A stretch of 9,812 nucleotides of DNA from Alphaproteobacteria bacterium (GCA_026984595.1 JALSRW010000422.1:1-9812), one strand, 5' to 3'; shown: positions 1 to 7,702, counted from the stretch's first letter. Notes: generated by a model from the letters alone, not told the origin. Numbers and translations are program-made.

Positions 1-153
1 CCGCCGGCAGGCTGCATCCCGGGGGTCTATCTCCGCCAGATGCGCGCCTATTCGCGCATCCTCTCGGAACTCTATCCGGGCCGCGAGCTGCGGGCGGCGA
101 TCGTCTGGACGGCCGGGCCGCGGGTCGATTTCCTGCCCCCGGAGACGCTGTGA
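1..153 (+). CDS. addA: AddA double-strand-break repair helicase/nuclease, C-terminal end only (5' truncated by window)
   Basis: Frame 1 is open from the window edge to TGA at 151-153 and gives 50 residues. They include a YLRQMRAYSRIL segment, then LYPGRELRAAIVWTAGPR and a short acidic tail. This matches the extreme C-terminus of AddA, where the RecB-like nuclease domain ends with a helix and a strand of the type 'ALLWTEGPRLMELP'. By family knowledge, AddA is the helicase-nuclease subunit that works with AddB to resect double-strand breaks for RecA. The catalytic motifs lie outside the window, so the call rests on the tail alone. It is supported by trxA directly downstream, since addB-addA-trxA order is common in alphaproteobacteria. 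Confidence 0.72.
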   Translation, partial: PPAGCIPGVYLRQMRAYSRILSELYPGRELRAAIVWTAGPRVDFLPPETL

Positions 154-183
154 GACGCCGTGCCGCGGCTGTGTGTGCGGTGC

Positions 184-213
184 TTGACGGCGCTGCCGGC
201 GGGCGCCTATCGT
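184..213 (+). promoter_or_regulatory. Candidate sigma-70 promoter for trxA
   Basis: TTGACG at 184-189 (5 of 6 to TTGACA, preceded by C as in alphaproteobacterial promoters) is followed after 18 bases by TATCGT at 208-213 (4 of 6 to TATAAT). It lies in the 115-base gap between addA and trxA. The predicted transcript start near 220 gives a leader of about 50 bases. No terminator was seen between addA and trxA, so read-through from addA is also possible. This is a motif match only. Confidence 0.4.
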
Positions 214-268
214 CCGGCGCCGGCCGAACCGGTCGAGCTCCCAACGCGGACCGAGATGGAAGGGATGC

Positions 269-604
269 ATGAGCGACATCATCCACACGAGCGACACCTC
301 CTTCGAGAAGGACGTCCTCAAGTCCGACAAGCCGGTACTGGTCGACTTCTGGGCCGAGTGGTGCGGGCCGTGCAAGATGATCGCTCCGGCGCTCGAGGAG
401 ATCGCCGCCGAGATGGGTGATCGCATCCGGGTGGCCAAGGTGAACATCGACGAGAACCCGCTGACTCCCACGAAATACGGAGTCCGCGGCATTCCCACCC
501 TGATGCTGTTCGCCGGCGGCGAGCTCAAGGCGACCAAGGTGGGGGCGCTTCCCAAATCCAAGCTGGTGCAGTGGATCGAGGAGAGCCTGGCCGATGTGAG
601 CTGA
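269..604 (+). CDS. trxA: Thioredoxin 1
   Basis: A 111-residue cytoplasmic thioredoxin, close to the usual family length of about 105-110. The redox-active motif WCGPCK is at residues 31-36 (Cys32, Cys35). It is preceded by the buried-Asp strand PVLVDFWAEW (Asp26) and followed by the cis-proline loop GIPT (Pro76) and the glycine pair in FAGGE. It reduces protein disulphides and is itself recycled by thioredoxin reductase and NADPH; ribonucleotide reductase, PAPS reductase and peroxiredoxins are typical partners. The start ATG at 269 follows GGAAGGG (258-264) at a suitable distance and gives the normal N-terminus. It has a candidate promoter at 184-213, and the next gene begins about 40 bases downstream on the same strand. 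Confidence 0.97.
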   Translation: MSDIIHTSDTSFEKDVLKSDKPVLVDFWAEWCGPCKMIAPALEEIAAEMGDRIRVAKVNIDENPLTPTKYGVRGIPTLMLFAGGELKATKVGALPKSKLVQWIEESLADVS

Positions 605-645
605 GCGGAAGGCGCCCGTCGCCGGCGCCCGCCGCATTGCCGGTC

Positions 646-2007
646 ATGGTTTCCTCCGTCACCCGTTTCCGCCGGGAGCATCCGCTGGTGCAGCAGGTGG
701 ACCTGCTGCTTCCCGATCTCGTCGGGGTACCGCGCGGCAAGCGCCTGTCACTGGAGACGCTGGAGCAGGCGGCCGATGGCGAGATCCTCTTCTCCAGCAC
801 CATCTACAGCCTCGACACCACCGGCGGCAACGTCGATGCCTCGCCCCTGGTATGGGAAGAAGGGGATGCCGATCGCCCGGTGGCGATCGATCTCGGTACG
901 CTGGTACCGGTACCCTGGCGGCCCGCCCATGCCCAGGTCATCGGCGGTCTGACCGAGGCCGACGGCACCCCCTTCTTCGCCGATCCGCGCGCGGTGCTGC
1001 GGCGGGTGGCGGAAGGGTTCGAAGCGCTCGGCCTGACCCCGGTGGCCGCCCTCGAGTTCGAGTTCTACCTGCTCGAGGGCTCGGCCGACGGAGCCGGCCG
1101 GCCGCGTCCGGTATCGGCAATGCGGGGTGACGGCGGGCATGCCGATACCGCCGCCAACATCGATGTCTACAGATTCGAGCGGCTCGATGCGCAGGCCGCC
1201 TTCTTCGATCTCCTCGACCAGTACTGCGAGGCCCAGGGCATCGCCACCAAGGCGGCGATCGCCGAGTTCGCACCCGGCCAGTTCGAGGTCAATCTGACCC
1301 ATCAGACGGACATGCTGCGGACCGCCGACGCCGGCTGGATGTTCGAGCGCTGCGTCAAGGCGGCGGCCCGCGCCGCCGGCCGGCGCGCCTGTTTCATGGC
1401 CAAGCCCTTCTCGGATCTCGCCGGCAGCGGCCTGCATGTCCATCTGAGCCTGCGCGATCGCGAGGGACGCAATCTCTTCGGCGAATGCGAGGAGGGCGAG
1501 CAGGCACTGCGCCGCTGCCTCGCCGGCATGCAGGCGCTGATGGCGGAATCGATGGCCATCTTCGCCCCCAATGCCAACTCCTACCGCCGCCTGCGGCCGC
1601 TTTCCTACGCTCCCCTGGCCCCCACCTGGGGGCACAACAACCGCACCGTGGCGCTGCGCATACCCGCCGGCCCGGCGCATGCCCGGCGCATCGAACACCG
1701 GGTGGCGGGCGCCGATGCCAACCCCTATCTGGTGCTGGCGGCAGTGCTGGCCGGTGCTCTGCACGGCCTGCGCAACGGCGGCGATCCCGGCGCTCCGGTG
1801 ACCGGCAACGCCTACGAGAAGGTGCCGCCGAGTCTCCCTCGCAACTGGTACCAGGCCCTCGGCGAGCTGCGTGTGGCCCGCCATCTGCCCGAGTATCTCG
1901 GAAGGCGCTTCTGCGAGCTCTATGCGCTGTGCCGGGAGGCCGAGCGCGAGCGCTTCGAAGGCGAAGTGGTGGAGCTCGATTACGCCTGGTATCTCGACGC
2001 CGTCTGA
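646..2007 (+). CDS. Glutamine-synthetase-family enzyme, gamma-glutamylpolyamine synthetase (PuuA)-like
   Basis: A 453-residue ATP-dependent ligase of the glutamine synthetase fold. The N-terminal beta-grasp segment (about 12-105: VDLLLPDLVGVPRGKRL) is followed by the catalytic domain. Metal and ATP residues expected of the family are visible: ALEFEF (Glu137, Glu139), AEFAPGQFEVN (Glu207, Glu214), GSGLHVHLS (His264, His266), NNRTVALRIP (Arg333, Arg338) and RIEHR (Glu350, Arg352) followed by ANPYL. The adenylylation-site segment of classical GlnA (NLYDLPPEE) is absent and the overall sequence is PuuA-like. It is therefore more likely to glutamylate an amine such as putrescine than to be the main ammonia-assimilating enzyme; the substrate is inferred. 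No other polyamine gene is visible. ATG at 646 gives the expected start (FRREHPLVQQVDLLLPDL) but has no clear Shine-Dalgarno sequence. A GTG at 571, inside trxA, would add 25 unconvincing residues. It may be co-transcribed with trxA. Confidence 0.85.
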   Translation: MVSSVTRFRREHPLVQQVDLLLPDLVGVPRGKRLSLETLEQAADGEILFSSTIYSLDTTGGNVDASPLVWEEGDADRPVAIDLGTLVPVPWRPAHAQVIGGLTEADGTPFFADPRAVLRRVAEGFEALGLTPVAALEFEFYLLEGSADGAGRPRPVSAMRGDGGHADTAANIDVYRFERLDAQAAFFDLLDQYCEAQGIATKAAIAEFAPGQFEVNLTHQTDMLRTADAGWMFERCVKAAARAAGRRACFMAKPFSDLAGSGLHVHLSLRDREGRNLFGECEEGEQALRRCLAGMQALMAESMAIFAPNANSYRRLRPLSYAPLAPTWGHNNRTVALRIPAGPAHARRIEHRVAGADANPYLVLAAVLAGALHGLRNGGDPGAPVTGNAYEKVPPSLPRNWYQALGELRVARHLPEYLGRRFCELYALCREAERERFEGEVVELDYAWYLDAV

Positions 2008-2013
2008 TCCGCT

Positions 2014-3156
2014 TCAGAGCTCCGAGGGATAGCGCGGGATGCGCACCTGCCGGTGCACGTCCACCGACAGCAGCAGGCCGAAGCCGACCAGAGTGGTCAT
2101 CATCGCCGTGCCGCCGTAGGAGACCAGCGGCAGCGGCACGCCGACCACCGGAATGAGGCCGGTGATCATGGCCACGTTGATGACCACGTAGAGGCTGAAA
2201 TTGAGACCGACGCCGAGTGCCAGCAGCCGGCCGAAGTGGCTCTGGGCCCGCAGGCCGACGAGGAAGGCCAGGAACACCACCACGAAATAGAGGGTCAGCA
2301 CCAGGGAGGCGCCGATGAAACCGCTTTCCTCGGCGAGCAGGGTGAAGGCGAAATCGGTCTGCTTTTCCGGCAGGAAATCGAGCTGGGATTGGGTGCCGCG
2401 GAGAAAGCCGCGCCCGAACAGCCCGCCCGAGCCGAGGGCGATCTTGGACTGGATGATGTGATAGCCGGCACCCAGGGGATCGCGTTCCGGATCGAGGAAG
2501 GTGAGCACCCGCTGGCGCTGGTAATCGTGCAGATTGGCCCAGAGAACGGGCAGGGCGGCGGCCACCAGACCCCCGGCGAGGGTGAATTTCCACCAGCGTA
2601 CGCCGCCCAGGAAAAGCATGCCGCCGCCCACCGTGATCAGCATGACCGCGGTGCCCAGGTCGGGCTGCAGCAGGACCAGCCCGGCCGGCAGGCCGATCAT
2701 CGACAGCGGGATCAACAGATAGAGCGGGCGGGCGATATCCTCGAGGCGGGCGGCGTGCAGAAAGCGGGCCAGCGCCATCACCAGGGTGACCTTGGCCAGC
2801 TCCGAGGGCTGTAGCTGAAAGAAGCCCAGATTGAGCCAGCGCTGGGCCCCCTTGCTGAGACTGCCGGCGATGTCCACCGCCACCAGCAGCACCAGGGTGA
2901 CGGCGAAGATCACATAGGCCCAGCGGAACCAGAAGCGGATATCGACCAGGGCGATGGTCAGCATCACGAAAAAGCCGGCGGTGAAGCGCACCGCGTGACG
3001 CCACGCCCAGGGCTCGTGCGAGCCGCCGGCGGCCGAGTAGAGCACCGCGTAGCCGATCATCGCCAGCATCGGCACCAGCAGGATGAACGGCCAATGGAGC
3101 GCCCGCACCTTCTCCTCGAGGCTCAGCTCCGGTGCTCGCAGGCGGCTGCGCAGCAT
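2014..3156 (-). CDS. rodA: RodA, SEDS-family peptidoglycan glycosyltransferase of the elongasome
   Basis: A 380-residue polytopic inner-membrane protein that polymerises lipid II into glycan strands during side-wall synthesis, in complex with PBP2. About ten hydrophobic segments are visible, starting near residues 22-42. SEDS signatures are present: AQRWLNLGFFQLQPSELAK (104-122, with Arg106 and Trp107), LLQPDLGTA (162-170), ERDPLGAGYHIIQSKIALGSGGLFGRG (224-250 region), FLPEKQTDFAFTLLAEE (261-277, the loop carrying the conserved functional Asp of the family) and GLIPVVGVPLPLVSYGGTAMM (333-353 region). ATG at 3156 lies 4 bases after the mrdA stop and is preceded by GAAGGG inside the mrdA end, so translation is probably coupled. 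It is the last gene of the operon and ends 6 bases from the stop of the convergent glutamine-synthetase-like gene. No terminator is visible between them. Confidence 0.96.
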   Translation of the reverse strand: MLRSRLRAPELSLEEKVRALHWPFILLVPMLAMIGYAVLYSAAGGSHEPWAWRHAVRFTAGFFVMLTIALVDIRFWFRWAYVIFAVTLVLLVAVDIAGSLSKGAQRWLNLGFFQLQPSELAKVTLVMALARFLHAARLEDIARPLYLLIPLSMIGLPAGLVLLQPDLGTAVMLITVGGGMLFLGGVRWWKFTLAGGLVAAALPVLWANLHDYQRQRVLTFLDPERDPLGAGYHIIQSKIALGSGGLFGRGFLRGTQSQLDFLPEKQTDFAFTLLAEESGFIGASLVLTLYFVVVFLAFLVGLRAQSHFGRLLALGVGLNFSLYVVINVAMITGLIPVVGVPLPLVSYGGTAMMTTLVGFGLLLSVDVHRQVRIPRYPSEL

Positions 3157-3160
3157 GGCC

Positions 3161-5026
3161 TCAGCCCTTCGGCGGCAGGTCGCGGGCGGCCAGCAGAGCG
3201 GCGCCCGCAGGATTGATCTCCAGGGTGCGGGTCATGATGTCGCGGGCCACCGGCGCCGCCGCGCGCGAGCCGCTGCCCCCGTGTTCGACCACCACCGCGA
3301 CCGCGTAGCGGGGCGCATCGAAGGGCGCGAAGCAGACGAACAGCGCATGATCGCGCTCCTCCCAGGGCCTGTCCTTGCGCTTGTGGGCGCCGCTCGCCCG
3401 TTCGGCGCGGGTGATGCGCTTGACCTGCGAGGTTCCGGTCTTGCCGGCGAGGGCGATGCCTTCGAGCGGCAGTTTCGCCCGTCGCGCCGTGCCCCGCGCG
3501 CCGTTGACCACCTCGTACATGCCGCGCAGCACCGCCCGCAGCCCGTCGCGGGGTAGCTCGATCCGGGGCCATTCCTCGGGCTGCCCATCGGCGCCCACGG
3601 GCCGCACGTACCAGGGGCGCACCATCTTCAGGCCGTTGCACAACCGCGCCGTCATCACCGCGAGCTGCAGGGGCGTGGCCAGCACGAAACCCTGGCCGAT
3701 GCCGGTGACCACCGTTTCGCCCTTCTGCCAGGGCTGGCCGAGGCGCTCCCGCTTCCAGGCCCGGGTCGGGATCAGCCCCGGTCGCTCCCCCGGCAGATCG
3801 ACACCGAGCCGGTCGCCGAGGCCGAAGCGCCGGGCCATGGCGGCGATGGCATCGACCCCCACCCGCAGGGCGACATCGTAGAAGTAGATGTCGCAGGACT
3901 GGGCGATCCCCTGCACCAGCGCGAGGCGGCCGTGGCCGCCGGCCTTCCAGCAATGGAAACGGGCGTTGCCGAGGGTGAACACCCCCGAACAGAAGACCTC
4001 GTGGCCGGGGTCGATCACGCCCTTCTCGAGTGCGGCCAGGGCGGTCATCATCTTGAAGGTCGATCCGGGCGGGTATTGGCCGCGGATGCATTTGTTGACC
4101 AGCGGAAACAGCGGGTCGTGGCTCAGTTCCTTCCAGGCGGCGCTGCTCAGCCCGTTGGCGAAGGGCCGGGGATCGAAGCTCGGGATCGACACCGAGGCCA
4201 GCACCGCGCCGGTCTGCACGTCGAGCACCGCCGCCGCCGCCGCCTTCTCCTGCGCCAGGCGATCGAAGCAGAAGCGCTGCAGATCGAGATCGAGGCTGAT
4301 CTGGAGATCCTCGCCGGGATCGCCCTCGTCGCGGTCGAGCTCGCGGATCTCGCGACCCAGCGCGTTGACCTCGACCTTGGAAAGGCCGGCACGTCCACGC
4401 AGCCGCTTGTCGTAACTCTTCTCGATGCCCTTCTTGCCGATGCGGAATTCGGGCAGGCTCAACAGGGGGTCGCGGTCGGCCTGCAGTTCGCGGTCGTTGA
4501 CCGGCCCCACATAGCCCAGCACATGGGCGAGCACCGGGCCGTACGGATAGTCGCGCAGCAGCGCTTGATCGAGCAGGATACCCGGCAGCTCCGGAGCGTG
4601 CACGGCGATCCGCGCCACCTCTTCCCAGGAAAGATCGTCGCGGATCGGCACCGGTACGAAAGGCCGGAGATTGTGCGCCTGCTCCTCCACTTCCTCGAGG
4701 CGCCGCGGGCTGATCGGCACCAGATCGGCCAGCGCCCGCAGCGTCCTCCCGAGATCGGGCGTGCGCTCACGCACCACCCGCACCCGGTAGGCCGGAACGT
4801 TCCGCGCCAGGGGGCGGCCGCGGCGATCGAGAATGCGCCCGCGCGCGGGCACGATCAGCTTGGTGTTGACCCGGTTGTCCTCGGCCAGCAGAGCGTATTT
4901 CTCGCCCTCGCCGACCTGAAGCTGCCAAAGCCGACCGACCAGCAGGCCGAACATGCCGAGCTGGCCGGCGCCCAGCACCAGCGCCCGGCGGGTGAACAGA
5001 CGGTGGCGGTCAGTCTCCTGATACAT
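3161..5026 (-). CDS. mrdA: Penicillin-binding protein 2 (elongasome D,D-transpeptidase)
   Basis: A 621-residue class B PBP, normal family length, that cross-links the glycan made by RodA. A short cytoplasmic N-terminus is followed by one membrane anchor (about 14-34). The pedestal domain (about 55-215) contains PARGRILDRRGRPLA and GIEKSYDKRLRG. The transpeptidase domain follows with all three active-site motifs: PPGSTFK (catalytic Ser322, Lys325), SCD (377-379, the SxN-type motif with the Asp usual in PBP2) and KTGTS (529-533). It acts in the periplasm and is the class of enzyme targeted by mecillinam. ATG at 5026 overlaps the end of mreD by 17 bases and no strong Shine-Dalgarno sequence is present, suggesting translational coupling. 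No active-site residue is missing. Confidence 0.97.
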   Translation of the reverse strand: MYQETDRHRLFTRRALVLGAGQLGMFGLLVGRLWQLQVGEGEKYALLAEDNRVNTKLIVPARGRILDRRGRPLARNVPAYRVRVVRERTPDLGRTLRALADLVPISPRRLEEVEEQAHNLRPFVPVPIRDDLSWEEVARIAVHAPELPGILLDQALLRDYPYGPVLAHVLGYVGPVNDRELQADRDPLLSLPEFRIGKKGIEKSYDKRLRGRAGLSKVEVNALGREIRELDRDEGDPGEDLQISLDLDLQRFCFDRLAQEKAAAAAVLDVQTGAVLASVSIPSFDPRPFANGLSSAAWKELSHDPLFPLVNKCIRGQYPPGSTFKMMTALAALEKGVIDPGHEVFCSGVFTLGNARFHCWKAGGHGRLALVQGIAQSCDIYFYDVALRVGVDAIAAMARRFGLGDRLGVDLPGERPGLIPTRAWKRERLGQPWQKGETVVTGIGQGFVLATPLQLAVMTARLCNGLKMVRPWYVRPVGADGQPEEWPRIELPRDGLRAVLRGMYEVVNGARGTARRAKLPLEGIALAGKTGTSQVKRITRAERASGAHKRKDRPWEERDHALFVCFAPFDAPRYAVAVVVEHGGSGSRAAAPVARDIMTRTLEINPAGAALLAARDLPPKG

Positions 5027-5540
5027 GGCGGATTCTCGGCACCATGCCCCGTACCCGGCCCAGCAGCCAGGCCAGCAGGGGATAGGACAGCACGGTCAGG
5101 GCGAACTCGGCGGCCAGCGGTTCGAGCCGGAACGGATGCAGCCAGTAGAGGGTCGCCAGCAGCCAGCGCATCGTCTCCACCGCCGCCGCGGCGATCGCGA
5201 AGGAAGCCCAGAGCACGGCGGCGGGCTGGGCCATCAGAGCCCGCTGGCGCGAGGACAGCAGGCCGCGGGCCAGCAGCAGAGCCAGTGCCGTCAGACCGAG
5301 CGGCCCGCCGGTCAGCGCATCGAACAGCAGCCCCAGCAGGAAGGTCACCAGCGGCGTCATCAGTTCCGGGGCGTGCAGGGTCCAGTAGAAGACCACGATC
5401 ACCAGCAGGAACGGAGCCACCGCATCCGGAGCCGCGTCCGGAAGCGGCGCGGCATCGAGGACCACCGCCGCTACCCCGGTCACCGCCGGCAGCGCGCGAC
5501 GCAGCAGCCGACCGAGGGATCGCGGGCCGCTCCCGACCAT
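5010..5540 (-). CDS. mreD: MreD, rod-shape-determining membrane protein
   Basis: A 176-residue, very hydrophobic protein, normal length for MreD. About five to six membrane segments can be drawn (roughly 15-34, 42-58, 61-80, 81-95, 104-130, 142-163). The family signature GLLFDALTGGPLGLTAL (about 70-86, with Asp74) is clear. MreD is an inner-membrane partner of MreC and of the RodA-PBP2 pair; no enzyme activity is known for the family. The start codon overlaps the mreC stop by one base (TGATG, start A at 5540), and the 3' end overlaps mrdA by 17 bases. No good ribosome binding site precedes the ATG, so reinitiation after mreC is likely. Individual MreD sequences are weakly conserved; the position between mreC and mrdA makes the call secure. 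Confidence 0.93.
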   Translation of the reverse strand: MVGSGPRSLGRLLRRALPAVTGVAAVVLDAAPLPDAAPDAVAPFLLVIVVFYWTLHAPELMTPLVTFLLGLLFDALTGGPLGLTALALLLARGLLSSRQRALMAQPAAVLWASFAIAAAAVETMRWLLATLYWLHPFRLEPLAAEFALTVLSYPLLAWLLGRVRGMVPRIRHVSGD

Positions 5541-6502
5541 CAGTCGACCACCGCCACGGGATCGGCGGTGTCACCCCCTTCGGCATGCTCGACCGTCTGC
5601 CCGGCGGTCGGCCCTTCGGCCGGCGGCAGAGGCACCGGGCGATAGTCGAGCACCGAAACCTCGTCGAGCCGCCGCCAATCGACATAGGGGGTGACGACGA
5701 TCGCATGTTCGCCGGTGGCGCTGATTTCGCCGATGGGGAGCCCCGGCGGCAGCAGGCCGTCGGCGCCCGAGGTGAGCACCCGGTCACCGATCCGGAAACC
5801 GGGGCTGAGCGGCAGGAAGCGCAGCTTGGGATAGGGGCTGTTGTCGCCGATCAGCAGGGCCTGGTCCCCGGAACCGGCGACAACCACCGGAATGCGCGAA
5901 TTGAAATCGGTCAGCAGCAGCACCCGCGCGCTGTCCTCGCCCACTTGGACCACCCGGCCGACCATGCCGCGCGCATCGACCACCGCCATGCCCTCGCGCA
6001 CCCCGCGCCGGCTGCCGGCATCGATCAGTCGCGTATGAACGAAGGGGCCGCCGGAATCGGCGATGATACGGGCCGCCGTCAGACGCGGTGCCGCCCGGAA
6101 CTCGGGCATGGCCAGCATGCGGCGCAGCCCACGGTTCTGGACCTCGAGGCGGATCGCCCGCGCCCGCCATTCGAGCAGCCGGCGGTTCTCCTCGCGCAGC
6201 CGTGCATTCTCCTCGTAGACGGCGAGAAACTGACCGAAACGGGCCGCCGCCCGCTGCGCGGCCACCACCGGCTCGCGGATCGCCCCCATCACCGGCGTCA
6301 GCCCGTCGGCGACCAGCTCCTCGATGCTCCGGGCGAGCTTGAGATCGGCCTTGGAGAGGACCAGCAGGCCGGCGGAAAGCACCAGCAGGAGGGTGAGGGC
6401 GAAGCGCTCGAAAACGGCACGGATGATGCCGAACAGGCGAACCGCATGGCTCCTCGCATGCACGATCCGCAAAGCGGTATCACGGGCGAGGAAAACGGAC
6501 AT
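5540..6502 (-). CDS. mreC: MreC, rod-shape-determining periplasmic scaffold protein
   Basis: A 320-residue bitopic inner-membrane protein. A basic cytoplasmic N-terminus is followed by one membrane helix (about 33-51), then a charged helical coiled-coil stretch (about 82-131, EENARLREENRRLLEWRAR). The two-barrel MreC domain (about 140-290) carries IIADSGGPF, NSRIPVVVAG (201-210) and GLLPPGLPIGEI. The last 30 residues are acidic, Pro/Ala-rich and probably disordered. By family knowledge MreC assembles in the periplasm and activates PBP2-RodA. ATG at 6502 is fixed by an in-frame TGA three codons upstream and is preceded by GAGGGGTGA as ribosome binding site. It starts 56 bases after mreB ends and shares one base with mreD. 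Confidence 0.95.
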   Translation of the reverse strand: MSVFLARDTALRIVHARSHAVRLFGIIRAVFERFALTLLLVLSAGLLVLSKADLKLARSIEELVADGLTPVMGAIREPVVAAQRAAARFGQFLAVYEENARLREENRRLLEWRARAIRLEVQNRGLRRMLAMPEFRAAPRLTAARIIADSGGPFVHTRLIDAGSRRGVREGMAVVDARGMVGRVVQVGEDSARVLLLTDFNSRIPVVVAGSGDQALLIGDNSPYPKLRFLPLSPGFRIGDRVLTSGADGLLPPGLPIGEISATGEHAIVVTPYVDWRRLDEVSVLDYRPVPLPPAEGPTAGQTVEHAEGGDTADPVAVVD

Positions 6503-6558
6503 GCATGCTCACCCCTCGTGCAAGCGCCACTCCCGTTGCCGGCGCATGGCGGCTGCGC

Positions 6559-7599
6559 TCAGTAGGCCGCCTGCAGAACATGACGCAGCGCCCGCATCTC
6601 CTCGAGACAGCGACCGGTACCCAGCGCCACGCAGGTCAACGGTTCGTCCGCCAGGCTCACCGGCAGGCCGGTGGCATGACGCAGCACATAATCCAGATTC
6701 TGCAGCAATGCACCCCCGCCGGTGAGGACGATGCCCTTGTCGACGATGTCCGCCGAGAGCTCGGGTGCGGTATGCTCGAGCGCCACCTTGACGGCCTCGA
6801 CGATGGCGTTGACCGGCTCGGCCAGCGCCTCGGCGATCTGCCGCTGGCTGATGGCGATCTCCTTGGGCACCCCGTTCATCAGATCGCGCCCCTTGATCTC
6901 CAGTACCGCGCCGGTGCCGTCCTCGGGCAGACAGGCGCTGCCGATGGCCTTCTTGATATGCTCGGCGGTGGCCTCGCCGATGAGCAGATTGTGGTTGCGG
7001 CGGATGTAGTTGATGATCGCCTCGTCCATCTTGTTGCCGCCGACCCGGATGGAGCGCGCATAGACGATGCCGCCGAGGGACAGCACGGCGACCTCGGTGG
7101 TGCCGCCGCCGATATCCACCACCATCGAGCCGCTCGGCTCGGTCACCGGCAGGCCGGCGCCGATCGCCGCCGCCATCGGCTCCTCGATGAGAAAGACACG
7201 GCGCGCACCCGCCGCCTCGGCGCTTTCCTGGATGGCGCGGCGCTCCACCGCGGTGGAGCCCGAGGGCACGCAGATGATCACCCGCGGGCTGGCGAAGCCG
7301 CGTCGCGCGTGGACCCGCCGGATGAAATGCTTGATCATCTCCTCGGCGACGTCGAAATCGGCGATGACGCCGTCCCGCAACGGCCGGATCGCCTCGATGT
7401 TGCCCGGCGTGCGGCCGACCATCTGCTTGGCCTCGTTGCCGACCGCCAGCACATGCTTGCGTCCGCGGCTGTTGGCGATGGCCACCACCGAGGGCTCGTC
7501 GAGGACGATGCCGCGGCTCTTCACGTAGATGAGCGTGTTGGCCGTGCCCAGATCGATGGCGAGGTCGGCGGAGAACAGTCCGAACAGACGCGACAGCAT
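6559..7599 (-). CDS. mreB: MreB, actin-like cell-shape filament protein
   Basis: A 346-residue bacterial actin with all nucleotide-binding signatures: phosphate-1 loop DLGTANT (16-22), connect-1 region IEEP (138-141), phosphate-2 loop DIGGGTTE (162-169) and adenosine motif TGGGALL (293-299). The N-terminal MLSRLFGLFS matches the short amphipathic segment that binds the inner membrane. It forms ATP-dependent filaments that orient the RodA-PBP2 machinery. The start at 7599 was chosen because it reproduces the standard N-terminus and has GAGGG about 10 bases upstream. A GTG at 7665 would add 22 residues translated from a hairpin region and is rejected. It is the first gene of the mreBCD-mrdA-rodA operon. 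A hairpin with an imperfect U-tract and a weak candidate promoter lie between it and leuA. Confidence 0.98.
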   Translation of the reverse strand: MLSRLFGLFSADLAIDLGTANTLIYVKSRGIVLDEPSVVAIANSRGRKHVLAVGNEAKQMVGRTPGNIEAIRPLRDGVIADFDVAEEMIKHFIRRVHARRGFASPRVIICVPSGSTAVERRAIQESAEAAGARRVFLIEEPMAAAIGAGLPVTEPSGSMVVDIGGGTTEVAVLSLGGIVYARSIRVGGNKMDEAIINYIRRNHNLLIGEATAEHIKKAIGSACLPEDGTGAVLEIKGRDLMNGVPKEIAISQRQIAEALAEPVNAIVEAVKVALEHTAPELSADIVDKGIVLTGGGALLQNLDYVLRHATGLPVSLADEPLTCVALGTGRCLEEMRALRHVLQAAY

Positions 7600-7630
7600 G
7601 ATCAGCACGCCCTCGAGCGGGGTTCCGGGT

Positions 7631-7657
7631 AAAAGGAAGGAGGGGCCGCACCCCTCC
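7631..7657 (-). terminator. GC-rich hairpin between leuA and mreB: probable leuA terminator or mreB leader hairpin
   Basis: On the - strand GGAGGGG, loop TGCGG, CCCCTCC form a perfect 7-base-pair stem (7639-7657), followed by TTCCTTTT. It lies 68 bases after the leuA stop and about 39 bases before the mreB start. In the + direction it is not followed by T residues, so it would act on leuA transcripts. The U-tract is broken by two C residues, so termination may be incomplete. Too little room remains between it and mreB for a full promoter, so mreB must be transcribed through it. Confidence 0.55.
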
Positions 7658-7672
7658 GTTCCCACGAGCGCT

Positions 7673-7702
7673 TTTCTACCACAGCGCGCATCGATGCTCC
7701 AA
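7673..7702 (-). promoter_or_regulatory. Weak candidate promoter for the mreB operon
   Basis: On the - strand TTGGAG (7702-7697) and TAGAAA (7678-7673) are separated by 18 bases, the same spacing as the candidate trxA promoter. The -35 matches the consensus at 3 positions and the -10 at 4. The start would fall near 7666, placing the 7639-7657 hairpin inside the mreB leader. A 10-base perfect palindrome, GCATCGATGC (7688-7697), fills part of the spacer. This is a motif match only. Confidence 0.22.

Noticed and set aside
571..645. GTG start at 571 for the glutamine-synthetase-like gene
   Set aside because: It lies inside trxA and adds 25 residues with no family resemblance; ATG at 646 aligns with the family N-terminus.
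2005..2016. Bidirectional terminator between the convergent glutamine-synthetase-like gene and rodA
   Set aside because: The gap is only 6 bases and I saw no stem with a T-run on either strand. Termination must occur inside the opposing gene or by Rho.
1394..3094. A 566-codon - strand frame spanning the end of the glutamine-synthetase-like gene and rodA
   Set aside because: It is an Arg/Pro/Gly-rich shadow frame crossing two genuine genes on opposite strands.
3932..6565. An 877-codon open frame on the + strand, antisense to mrdA, mreD and mreC
   Set aside because: It is rich in His, Arg, Gln and Pro without domain character and runs opposite three well-recognised genes. Long antisense frames are expected in GC-rich DNA.
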